A stretch of DNA of 58,201 bases from a virus. Shown here in pieces: positions 6,511-17,900 of this stretch (the stretch's first letter is position 1; the number at the start of each line of letters is the position of its first letter). The notes beneath the pieces were generated by a model, which saw nothing but the letters and a program-made list of their open reading frames with translations, had not been told where the DNA came from and did not search any database. The stretch is taken from IMG/VR virus record IMGVR_UViG_3300033571_014210, positions 1-58,201 of that record; one strand, given 5' to 3'. A program made the position numbers and the translations under genes.

Positions 6511-9500
6511 ATGGCAGCTGAATTTAAAATTTCAAGATTAAAATATAACTGGAGAGGTGCGTGGTCGGCTGCTACAGTTTACAACCCAGACGATGTTGTA
6601 AGTTTAAGTGGTAAGGTTTATACCTGCCTAGTTAGACATACTTCAGTTGTAGATTTTTATGACGATTTAAATTTTTATAATACAGACACTCCTCCGTTAT
6701 TAGTACCAAGATGGCAACTAACTGCCGACGGTACAAAATTTGCAGGCTCCTGGGCTACTAGCACAGTTTACTATGTAGGAGATCTTGTAAGATTTGGTAA
6801 CATTCTTTATCTCTGCGTTGAAGGTCACACATCTGTACCAGCTCAAGAACAATTTAATGATGATTATGTAACTGAGGGCTATTGGGTAGTATTCTTTTCA
6901 GGATACGACTGGAGAAATAATTGGAATATATCTACATTTTATAAAGTTGGTGATCTAGTAAAGTTTTCTGGTAAGTCCTATGTCTGTATAGAATCTCATA
7001 CTTCGTCAGGAACAGCACTTCCAGGATTAATAGATGATATTACCAAATGGGAAGAATTTGTTGATGGAGCTAGATGGAGAGGCGATTGGACACCTTCTAC
7101 TAACTATAATTTAAATGATCTTGTTCGCTATGGTGGCATAGTCTATCGCTGCATGGCTCAGCACACATCATTTAATCAAGTGTCTCTAGGGCTAGAAGAA
7201 GATCAAGCGAACTGGGAAATTGAGCATTCTGGAATAGAATATAAAAATAACTGGGCCACTGGTATAACATACAAGGTCAATGATGTTGTAAAATACGGAG
7301 GATATCTATATAAGTGTATTGATCCTCATCTTGTAGGAATATCTGACAGTTTTGATACCAGTAAATTTGAAATTTATGTTCCAGGAAATCAATATCAAGC
7401 AACTTGGAATAGCGGAACAGCATATCAAGTCGGCGATGTAATTAGTCACGGCGGCTTCTTATATGTAGCGGTTGTTGATAGTTTAAACTCTGAACCAGCT
7501 TACAACGATGCAATAGAAAATGATGATTGGGCACTGTTTTTAACTGGAACCAAACTTAGAGGCGAATGGTCGGCAACTGAAGAATATAAAACCGGTGATC
7601 TAGTAAGAAGAAATGGTCAAGTTTATTATGCTAAGAGAAATTTAAGTATCAACTCCGATACTGACATAATCGGCGACGGTAGTAGCATTAATTCAGACGA
7701 TTGGGAACTATATATTCCCGGCGAAAAATGGTTTGGGTTATGGGATGACGACATTACATTTGTAATTGGCGACCTAGTCACATTTAGAGGAGCTACTTAT
7801 AAATGTATTCAAAAACATCTTTCTGATATAACGAATAGACCAGACGCTGGACTAGGTGTCTATTGGCAACAATATACCTATGGTGATCCTAACAATGTGT
7901 TAACAGACATAGGTGATCTCAAATATTTTGGCGCATCCTCTACAGCTAATCTACCAATCGGTACCAGCGGCCAATCGCTGGTAGTAGAAAATAGTGTTCC
8001 AGTATGGAAGAATTTTAATGCCAGCAATGCAGTGTATTTTGTTTCGACAGAAGGTATCGATGATCCGAATAGAGGATCTACTTTAAATTCTGCATGGAGA
8101 ACTATACGCTATGCTCTAGACAACATTGAAGGACCGGCTACATTATTAATCAAGTCAGGAACATTTGACGAGATACTTCCGTTGAGAGTTCCAGCTAATG
8201 TAGCAGTAGTCGGCGACGAGTTACGAGGAGTAACAGTACAACCAGCTAACGGTATTTTTGCATCTGCAGATATTGCAGCATTTGATTCAATTTTTAATCT
8301 TTTTATCACTCATATTGAAAAAGTAGTAACACAGGTTAACATAACAAAATATGGTAGAGTCAAGCAAGTGTATTCTATGGGATTGTTAGGTACTGTGACT
8401 GATATTTCAAATATCAATACCTATCTATCAACAGTAAGAAACATTATGAATACCGGGTCAGTTCCAGCATCAACCGGATCAAATGTTAATACTCCCAATG
8501 ATGCAGCAACTTTGTTATCATTAAATAGAAATTTTTTACAAAGCGAAGCAGTGGCATTTTTAAGATTCAACAATCCAAGCTACGAATTTAACGAATCTGT
8601 GGTAAAGAGTTCTGTAGATAAAGTTATTCAAGCTATCATTACAGATCTTAGATATTCTGGAAATTATGAAACTGTAAGAGCAGGAACTTATTTCCGTAAT
8701 GGTTATATCTATAACACAAACAAAATTCAAAACATGTTCTTGCTACGAGACGGAACTGGTCTAAGAAATATGACATTGTCCGGACTTACAGGAACATTAA
8801 GTTCATACAACACATTTTTAACCAAGAGACCTAGTGCAGGTGCATATGCAAGTTTAGATCCAGGATGGGGAACTGCTCATGAAGCTGTATGGGTAGGAAA
8901 TAGATCGCCTTATGTACAAAACGTTACAACTTTTGGTACAGCGTGTGTAGGACTCAAAGTAGACGGTTCCCTACATACAGGCGGTAATAAAACAATTGTA
9001 GCCAACGACTTTACACAAATTCTAAGCGACGGAATTGGCGTATGGGTCAATGCCGACGGCGGCTCTGAAGTTGTTTCAGTGTTTACATATTATAATCATA
9101 TTGGTTATCTCTGCACAGACGGTGGCAAAATTAGAGGAACCAACGGAAACTGCTCATACGGAGAATATGGTGCTGTAGCTGAAGGATTCAATATCGGAGA
9201 AACACCAATTACAGCTACAGTGAACAATAGATATTATGATGCTATTGTCGGAGAAACATTTACAAACAGTAATAATATTTTAAAAGTATTATACGAAAAC
9301 GCAGGGCAGGATTATACTTCAGCTTCATTTACAGTAACTGGATCGGGTATTAATGCAGCTCTAACAGGTGACGAATTTAGAGACGGTGCTGTGCATCAGT
9401 TAAGATTAGTTGACTTAGACGGATCTACTCAACCGTTTGGATCAGGCTATACTTTATCAGTTAACAATGCACAGTCTGGCGATCAATATTTTATTACACT

Positions 9501-11955
9501 AGCAGCATCATTCGACGAAGAAGAATCATATGTAAAAAATATGAGAATCTTTATTCCTAGCGGCACAGGCGCCGGTCAATATGCTAGAATTGCTTCCTAT
9601 GATAACGGCGGAAAAGTATTATTTCCTGCAGACGAGAGACTAGGTGCTTTTGCAGTAACCGCATCAACCGCAGCTACTAACGGAATCGCTTTTGCTCCAG
9701 GTACATTATACGGAGGAAATTTTTATAAAGCTAGAGCTGACGATCGAGTAGTATTCACTGGAACAGTATTTGGTGGGATTTCAGCACACACAATTTATAA
9801 ATTAGATCCTGTAACTAGCGGAACAGCTCGACTAAAAGACTTAGCCGATAATGTTATATCATTGACAGATGATACTGGCTCGATGGAAATGCACATCTTA
9901 GGTTGGAATCACTTTCAGCCAGGTACAGCAATTGAAACAGTACTGAACACCACAACATTGTACAATATTGAACCAAGAATTACTTTTTCAGTACCTACTA
10001 CTCTTTCAAGCACAGAAAATCTAAGTGTATCTTCTAGTTGGTCTTCTATAACATACGGTAACGGATTATTTGTAGCAGTATCAGACGGTGGTGGATCTGG
10101 AAGTGCATTGTTTACAAAGTCGTCAGACGGTTCAACTTGGACCAACGGACTATTACCAACTAGTGCTGTGTGGTCTTCAATCACTCACGGCAACGGAAGA
10201 TTTTTAGCAGTAACTTCTAATGGATCAGGAACTGCTACATACAGTTTAGACGGAACGGTATGGAACGCTCTATCTATGCCAGCTCTAGAGTATACCGATG
10301 TTGTATATGGCGATGGTGTCTGGATAGCCTGTGCTAGAAACGGAAATAAATTTGCTAGATCTACAAATTTACTAACCTGGACACAGATAACATTACCAGA
10401 TTTTGCAGATTATTCAAGTATTTCTTTTGGAAAAGGAATATTTGTAGCAGTAGCAGAAAGCGATTCGTCAAATACTCAAACTGCATATAGTACAGATGGC
10501 GGCGTTACCTGGACCATGGGAGCTATTTCAGGCGGTTGCAAATCAATTACTTACGGTAATAATAGATTCGTAGCCATTGAAGGTGGTTATGCAGGCGCAG
10601 CAAGAACTTATATAAGTTTTGACGGTATTACTTGGCAGCAAGGAGAATTACCACTTTCGGGGAACTGGCAAGAGATTACATACGGTCAAGGACAATTTAG
10701 AGCTATTGCGAATTTTGAAGGCGTTTTAGCAATTTCGGACGACGGTCTTACATGGGATTCCGAAACATTACCAACCGCTGACGATTACAAGACACTGGCA
10801 TTCGGTAATCCAAATAATCAGCCAATGGTAATAGTACCTATCACAGGAACTATTTCGGCTATTAAAGCAAAAGCACATTGTCGAGCACAGGCGAGAGTTG
10901 TAATTACTGAGAATAGAGTAGAAAAAATATTAATTTTAGAGCCTGGTTCTGGTTACACAACTGAGCCTACTATTGAAATTTTTGATCCTAACAATACTTC
11001 TGAGGCAACAGTGATAGTTAGAACTGCCGACGGTGTGTTAGCCAGCCCATCAATTACCAATGCCGGCGAAGGATACACAACTGTTAGTACTATTACCACA
11101 GTATCAGGAGACGGTTTTATTGATCAATATCAAACTGGTCGAGAACTAATTGTGGAAGCGGCATCTAGAGTTCCAAGCCCTGGAGATAACTTAAGAATTG
11201 CCAGCGTTGATGATTATATTTATAAGGTTATTTCTGCAACGGTGTTGAACGGAACTGTAGGAAACTACACCATAAGATTAGTTATTGCTAAACAGTTAGG
11301 AGAAAACGAATCCCCAGAACATGGCACAAATGTTGTTATACGACAAAAATACAGTCAGGTTCGATTAACTGGACACGATTTCTTGGATATCGGTTTAGGA
11401 AACTTCCAACAGACTAATTATCCAAACACACTATTCCCTAATGGAACAGTTGCATCACCGCAAAATGAAGTTAAAGAAGCAAACGGTGGTCGTGTGTTCT
11501 ACACAAGTACTGACCAAGACGGTAATTTCCGCTGCGGAGAATTGTTTGCGGTAGAACAGAGTACAGGTACTGTTACAATCAGTGCTGATTTCTTTGAATT
11601 GGACGGTCTAGAAGAATTGAGTATTGGTGGAATTTCCGTAGGCGGATCCGGTGTTGTAGTCAGAGAATTTTCAACAGATCAATTGTTCACAGCAGATAGT
11701 AATAATATTCTTCCAACACAGCGAGCTATTAAGGCTTATTTGTCAAGAAGAATTTCAGGCGGTGGATCTGATGCATTTACAGCAACATTTACCGCTGGTA
11801 TTGTTAGAGTAGGTCCGCAGGCATTGAGTACAACAACATTAGAAAGATTAGTGTTTCCGAATAAGGTATATTTTAAATCTCCTTATTCTGGAAATTTGTT
11901 AGCATCACAGTATTTTGTTTCTAACAATCCGTTAGACGACGATTTAGTAGATTAA
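6511..11955 (+). CDS. Giant tail-fibre/adhesin protein with CBM-like repeats, beta-helix and Asp-box repeats (1814 aa)
   Basis: The 1814-residue protein has four visible parts. Residues 13-455 hold eight repeats of about 55-60 residues with the pattern W-x-G-x-W-x-x-x-T-x-Y-x-x-G-D-L-V-x-x-x-G-x-x-Y-x-C-x-x-x-H-T-S, resembling carbohydrate-binding CBM5/12 modules. From about residue 510 the text YFVSTEGIDDPNRGSTLNSAWRTIRYAL opens a pectate-lyase-like right-handed beta-helix, followed by polar, Gly/Asn-rich turns. Residues about 1175-1430 hold several Asp-box turns (S-x-D-G-x-T-W), probably a propeller. The last 200 residues (GRVFYTSTDQDGNF..., then PTQRAIKAYLSRRI) are shared with the next giant. 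It most likely binds cell-surface glycans during adsorption. No enzymatic residues are evident, so hydrolase activity is not claimed. Confidence 0.72.
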   Translation: MAAEFKISRLKYNWRGAWSAATVYNPDDVVSLSGKVYTCLVRHTSVVDFYDDLNFYNTDTPPLLVPRWQLTADGTKFAGSWATSTVYYVGDLVRFGNILYLCVEGHTSVPAQEQFNDDYVTEGYWVVFFSGYDWRNNWNISTFYKVGDLVKFSGKSYVCIESHTSSGTALPGLIDDITKWEEFVDGARWRGDWTPSTNYNLNDLVRYGGIVYRCMAQHTSFNQVSLGLEEDQANWEIEHSGIEYKNNWATGITYKVNDVVKYGGYLYKCIDPHLVGISDSFDTSKFEIYVPGNQYQATWNSGTAYQVGDVISHGGFLYVAVVDSLNSEPAYNDAIENDDWALFLTGTKLRGEWSATEEYKTGDLVRRNGQVYYAKRNLSINSDTDIIGDGSSINSDDWELYIPGEKWFGLWDDDITFVIGDLVTFRGATYKCIQKHLSDITNRPDAGLGVYWQQYTYGDPNNVLTDIGDLKYFGASSTANLPIGTSGQSLVVENSVPVWKNFNASNAVYFVSTEGIDDPNRGSTLNSAWRTIRYALDNIEGPATLLIKSGTFDEILPLRVPANVAVVGDELRGVTVQPANGIFASADIAAFDSIFNLFITHIEKVVTQVNITKYGRVKQVYSMGLLGTVTDISNINTYLSTVRNIMNTGSVPASTGSNVNTPNDAATLLSLNRNFLQSEAVAFLRFNNPSYEFNESVVKSSVDKVIQAIITDLRYSGNYETVRAGTYFRNGYIYNTNKIQNMFLLRDGTGLRNMTLSGLTGTLSSYNTFLTKRPSAGAYASLDPGWGTAHEAVWVGNRSPYVQNVTTFGTACVGLKVDGSLHTGGNKTIVANDFTQILSDGIGVWVNADGGSEVVSVFTYYNHIGYLCTDGGKIRGTNGNCSYGEYGAVAEGFNIGETPITATVNNRYYDAIVGETFTNSNNILKVLYENAGQDYTSASFTVTGSGINAALTGDEFRDGAVHQLRLVDLDGSTQPFGSGYTLSVNNAQSGDQYFITLAASFDEEESYVKNMRIFIPSGTGAGQYARIASYDNGGKVLFPADERLGAFAVTASTAATNGIAFAPGTLYGGNFYKARADDRVVFTGTVFGGISAHTIYKLDPVTSGTARLKDLADNVISLTDDTGSMEMHILGWNHFQPGTAIETVLNTTTLYNIEPRITFSVPTTLSSTENLSVSSSWSSITYGNGLFVAVSDGGGSGSALFTKSSDGSTWTNGLLPTSAVWSSITHGNGRFLAVTSNGSGTATYSLDGTVWNALSMPALEYTDVVYGDGVWIACARNGNKFARSTNLLTWTQITLPDFADYSSISFGKGIFVAVAESDSSNTQTAYSTDGGVTWTMGAISGGCKSITYGNNRFVAIEGGYAGAARTYISFDGITWQQGELPLSGNWQEITYGQGQFRAIANFEGVLAISDDGLTWDSETLPTADDYKTLAFGNPNNQPMVIVPITGTISAIKAKAHCRAQARVVITENRVEKILILEPGSGYTTEPTIEIFDPNNTSEATVIVRTADGVLASPSITNAGEGYTTVSTITTVSGDGFIDQYQTGRELIVEAASRVPSPGDNLRIASVDDYIYKVISATVLNGTVGNYTIRLVIAKQLGENESPEHGTNVVIRQKYSQVRLTGHDFLDIGLGNFQQTNYPNTLFPNGTVASPQNEVKEANGGRVFYTSTDQDGNFRCGELFAVEQSTGTVTISADFFELDGLEELSIGGISVGGSGVVVREFSTDQLFTADSNNILPTQRAIKAYLSRRISGGGSDAFTATFTAGIVRVGPQALSTTTLERLVFPNKVYFKSPYSGNLLASQYFVSNNPLDDDLVD
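6547..7881 (+). repeat. Eight tandem CBM5/12-like repeats in giant protein 1
   Basis: Eight protein-level repeats, each about 160-200 bases, encode WRGAWSAATVYNPDDVV-type units. The first five keep the Cys and His of the Y-x-C-x-x-x-H ending; repeats 6 and 7 have lost them. DNA similarity between units is low, so these are old duplications. Confidence 0.7.
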
Positions 11956-11962
11956 GTTGGAA

Positions 11963-11969
11963 ATAAATA
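11963..11969 (+). promoter_or_regulatory. Candidate late promoter ATAAATA
   Basis: ATAAATA lies 20 bases upstream of the ATG at 11990, with a TTTGGAGC ribosome site between them. It would give the second giant gene its own late transcript. Confidence 0.6.
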
Positions 11970-11989
11970 ACATATATTTGGAGCATTAA

Positions 11990-14900
11990 ATGGCTGAATT
12001 TAAACTAGGTAGAATTAAATTTGTATGGAAAGGTGCATGGACAGCGACCACCACCTATTATGTAGACGATGTTGTTAGATACGGCGGTAAAACATTTATT
12101 TGTACCGTTGGTCATACCGCAGCATCAAATTTTTATACAGATCTAAACAATGTTCCTGCTAAGTGGAATCAATTTTCAGACGGACAAGACTGGAAAGGTT
12201 CTTGGGCAGCAACAACTTTATATAAAATCAATGACATAGTAAGATACGGCGGTTACACATATGTCTGTAATACCGGTCATACTTCTCAAGCGTCGCTCGA
12301 AGCAGATCAATTAAAATGGGATCTGTTCGCCAAAGGATTTGATTGGATCGGCGATTGGCTACCATCTACTACCTATAAAGTTAACGATATTATTAAGTAT
12401 GGCGGAAACATTTATCTATGTAATTCAGCTCATACATCAGCCGCTTCTTATAGCCTAGGTTTAGAATCAAATAGTTCAGACTGGGATGTATTTAATGAAG
12501 GATTTGACTGGAAAGGCGAATGGTCTATTTCTACCAGATATAAAGCCAACGATATTATCAAATACGGCGGTTACACATATGTCTGTAATACTGGCCATAC
12601 ATCAGCAGGAACTATTGGTAGTGGTTTAGAAGCTGACCAAGGCAAATGGGATTTCTTCCACAAAGGAATTGAATATAAAGGAACTTGGAGCGGAAGTTCA
12701 GTAAGATACAAAGAAAATGATTTAGTCAAATACGGTGCTAATATCTATCGTTGTAACCTAGCTCATACATCGTCAGCTTCTTTTGATTCAGTAAAATTTG
12801 AATTATTCGTTGAAGGTTTTCAATTTGAAGGCGACTGGAGCGGAGCAACAACATATCAAGTAGGCGATGTAGTAAACTACGGCGGTTATCAGTATGTTTC
12901 TAAGACTGTTAATACGAACCAAACCCCAAGCACATCGACTGCTAATTGGGATCTTTTCTCAAGAAATTATAGATTCATCGGCGATTTTAGCGCAGTAACA
13001 CAGTATCTAGTTGGTGATGTGGTTCGCCAAGGAGGTTACACATATGTTGCTGTAGCTGATACATTAGGAAATCAACCTACAAATATAACATATTGGTCAA
13101 GATTAAACAGTGGTCTCCGTTGGACAGGTACTTGGACCAATAGCACATCATATTTCCTAGGCGATATTGTTGCTTTCGGTCAATTTAGTTATATCTGTAT
13201 CCAGCCACACACATCGGACGATGATGATAGTACAATCACTCCGACTGCAAACAGTCCAGAAAAAGACACTAGTTTTGCGTATTGGAATATATTAACAACA
13301 GGCTTAGAAGAAAGTGTTCTTACAACCACAGGCGATTTAGTTTATTTTGGATCAGGTGGTGTTACTGCATTACCTATTGGAGAGGAAGGACAAGTTTTAA
13401 CTGTAGCCAACGGTCTACCAACTTGGACTACTTGGGGTAAATCAGACGAAGTATTTTATGTAGGCCCGCATGGTGTTGACGAAATTTACCCTGTACAAGG
13501 TGCAACATTAGATAAGCCTTGGAAAACTATTCGTTGGGCAACTGAGCAACTAGAAAGTGGAGTATATCGCCCTAATGCTGCTTATTTGTTGAAGCAGAAT
13601 CGAACCTTTATTCAGAAAGAAATCGTAGAATGGGTTGACTATCAAATTGGCCTAGGCACAGGCATATGGTCCGGGTTTGTACAACCTAATAAAGCCAAAT
13701 GTCAACGAGACATGGGATTGATTGTAGACGCATTAGTCTATGACATGAGTCACGGCGGTAATGTTAAAACCATTGAAGCGGCTAATTCTTATTTTAATCT
13801 TGGTGTAATTTCTTATATTGTAGGAGAAGAGGCACAAACAGTAGCAGCTATCAACTACGGTATTGGCATTATCGAAGATATTCTTAATAACGAAGCGCCT
13901 CCTCAGAATTATCAAGCTCTGAATGGTATTACAGCACCTAATAGGATTAAACAGGTTATTGATTTTGATTATGATGCTGAAACAGGAACATATGAAATTG
14001 TTTCTTCGCTTGCAGAAATTATCACAGATGTTATTACAGCAGGTAGCTTAACTAATATTCCTGCAACTAGAACACCTGGCTATACAATTTTTGTTAAGAC
14101 AGGTTTGTTTGAAGAAGTTCTTCCAATTATTCTACCAGCAAATACAGCAATTGTAGGTGACGAACTAAGAAGCACAAAAGTTAGTCCTGCTGGAAAATTA
14201 ATTGCTTCGGCTGACAAAGCTAAATCTCTAGCTACACTAGCTCATCTAAGAACAATTACTGATGATGTAATACAAAATACAGCAGTAACTCCTACTACAG
14301 GAAATACTGCAACTCAAGATAGAACTAGTCAAAAGGCAGGCGATGTTGGTAGTACAACAGCTCTTAACTCTGTACTCACTAATGCAGCAGAGATCAAAGA
14401 CATTATTACTAATAACTCACCAAATGCCTATGTATATCCTGCACCAACTAACTGGGGTACCAGTTTAGTTAACACAGCATATGCCTCCACAGGCTATCCA
14501 ACAGGGAATACTTCGGGATTTGATGACGGTAGAAGATTACTGTTGGCTAATAAAGCATTTTTACAGAGCGAAGTTAGTGCTTGGATTCTAGCACAGATCG
14601 CAGGGGCTGTTGCACCTTTCGTTGGATTTACCTACGGCGGAACAAGACAAACTAAGTGCGAAAGAGATGTCGGCTTAATTGTAGATGCTATTGTTTATGA
14701 CATGACCTACGGTGGCAATCTTGCTACACAAATTGCAGCAAGATCTTACTACAGTCTAGGAGCATTTGTTGAGCCAGCAGAAGAAAAAGCACCTGCGTTA
14801 GCTGTACAAAATAGAATCAAAGATATTATTGACAATATTTGCACAGGTAATACAGGCGGATGGACCAAAACAACTACAGCAGTTCAAGATACCAGCGGTA

Positions 14901-17900
14901 CACCTGGTTCAGCAGATGCCGGAGCTTTTGCACAAGATAGAATTCAACAAGTTTACAATACTATCAACACAGGAACAGAACCAACAACATCTGCTCCTTA
15001 CACTGCTTGGGTAGCAACAGCATTGCAAACAGCTAGAACTGCTATCAACGACACTAAGAGTGAAATTCAAGCAGATGCAGTTCAATATATCAAGAGAACA
15101 TTCCCGACATTAAATTTTGATGAAACATTATGCTCTCGAGATGTTGGCTATATTGTTGATGCTTTAGGATACGATCTGATGTTCGGATCAAACTTCCTAT
15201 CAATTCAAAACGGACTATCGTATAGAAGAGGACTAGCATCTACTCAGGTAGTTCTAACACAACAACTAGCGGCACAACAGGCCATTATTGATTTTATTAG
15301 CTTGAAAGTTTCTGAAATCGCAACCAGTGGTGCTGTGGTATTTGCTGACTTGTTATGGTCTTACATTATCGGAATTGTAACAGCAGAAGCATTACCGGTT
15401 AATACAGGAAGAAATACACCAACAACTAATCTTGATATGATTAATGGTGCTAATATTCTTCGATTAAATGCAGATTTCTTTGCAGCTGAAGCAACAGCTT
15501 ATGCTAACAACACATTCAAAGCAACAGTTTCTTCTGCAGACGGTCCTTCAGACACATTTACTTGCTCATCACAAACTTGGATGGTAGCAGGAGACACTGT
15601 AAGATTCAGTGGCACAACATTTGGCGGTGTTAATACAACTACAACTTACTATATTTTGTCAAGCGGTTTAACTGCAACTACATTTAAAGTAAGTTTAACA
15701 CCAAACGGAACCGCAGTTGACTTATCAGCTGCTTCCGGTACTATGACTGTCACATGGTATTATAACAGCGCAAGATGCGAAAACGATGTTCGTAACTACA
15801 TCAATGCTATTGCAGATGACATGACCTATACTGGAAATTATTATGTGACATTAGCAAGTCGTTACTATCTAAGAGCACTAAGAGGTTCTAAACTAGAAGA
15901 CATGTATTATGTAAGAAACGGCTGCGGTGTTCGTAATCAAACTTTACTAGGACTAGACGGTAGCTCCGACGGTAATACAACCGGAGTCACAGATCCGTTA
16001 ACACCAGCGAACGAATTTGGTACAAGAAGACCAAAAGCAGGTGCTTATGTTTCTCTAGATCCAGGATGGGGACCAAACGATCGCAGAGCCTGGGTAACAA
16101 ACAAATCTTGCTATGTTCAGAACGTTACAACATTCGGTATCGGTGCAACTGGACAAAAGATTGACGGCGTTCTACACGCAGGCGGTAACGATTCTATCGT
16201 TTCCAACGACTTTACACAGGTTATTTCAGACGGTATTGGTGCATGGGTTACTAACTTGGGTCGTGCAGAACTTGTTTCTGTGTTCTCATACTATGCACAC
16301 ATCGGTTACCTAGCAGAAAACGGTGGTAAGATTCGTGCTACCAACGGTAACAACTCATACGGCGACTTTGGTTCTGTATCAGAGGGAGTAGATCCAACAG
16401 AAACACCTATTACTGCAACTATCAATAACAGAGCTCAAGAAGCTAATGTAGGAAATGTAATCACTAACTCGTCAAATGTATTGTTGTTAGAATATGAAAA
16501 TGCAGGTATTGATTATTCTTCAGCAACTTATACAATCACAGGCGGTGGTGCTTTAACCGATATCGTAGGAAATGAAATACGAGATGGCGGCACATTCCAG
16601 GTAAGATTGACAGATCCAGGCGACAGTTCAGGACCTGGCGGTACAGGTTATGTGTCGGCTACCAACGTTGCTCAAGCAGGTAATACTACTCAAATCACTT
16701 TAGCTGCTACTGATACAGCAATTAGCTCGGCATATGTAGGAATGGGTATTTGGATCACCAACGGAACTGGTGCAGGACAATACGGATATATTCATTCTTA
16801 TAACTCAGGTAATAAGATTGCACAAATCCGTAAACCTTCAACTGGGACTTCTGGATGGGATCATGTAATTCCAGGAACAACTATTGCGTCTACTCTAGAT
16901 TTAACAACAGTCTACGAAATTGTTCCTAGACTAACATTTGCAGCACCTCCATATACCAAATCGCTTCGCTCTGGACTGGGATCTCTAGACTGGAAAGATG
17001 TAGCTTACGGTAATGGCTATGGATCATATTCCTTGTTATCAACCACCGGCGGTGCTGGTGCTAATGCACAATTTAATGTAATTAGAAAAGATGGTTCGTA
17101 TACAGTCACTATCGGTGCAGGAGGTATCAACTACGATGTTGGCGATAGCTTAACAATTGCTGGTGCAAATGTTGGAGGTACAACTCCTGCAAACAATATC
17201 ACAATTACAGTGACCGCTGTAGATCCAGACACAGGAGAAATAATTTACATAGAATCCTCAGGTACAGCAATCAGTCAACAATGGGTAGCTGTAGCATCTG
17301 GAACTAATCAGGCTTATACATCACCAGACGGAGTAACATGGACAGCAAGAACAATGCCGGCTACGCTAGATTGGGTTTCTGTAGCCTACGGTGTAGTTAA
17401 CAATATCGGTTATTATGTAGCTGTAGCAAGACAAAGTACAACCACAGCGTATTCTATAAACGGTGTTAACTGGACAGCATCATCGATGGCTGCCGGCGAA
17501 GAATGGGATTGGTGTGGCGTTGCCTACGGTAACGGAGTGTTCGTTACAGTAGCAGAAAGCGATTCGTCAACTACTAGAAGAGCAAGAAGTACAGACGGCG
17601 GCGTTACCTGGGGATTGGGAAATATTTCAACAGGTGCTGTAGCCATAACCTACGGTCAAGGAAGATTTGTGATCGTAGAAGGTAACTTCTCAAGTTCTGC
17701 TGCTTATTCTTCAGACGGTGTTACATGGTCAGTGAGATCATTACCGGCTAACAACGATTCTTCAGAATCCGATTGGAAAGATGTGGCACACGGAAACAAT
17801 AGATTTGTTGCAATTGCAGACAACGATGCACAAGTAGCTATTTCTATAGATAGAGGCTTCAGTTGGTTCTCTGCACAGCTACCAGTTAATGCACCGTGGA

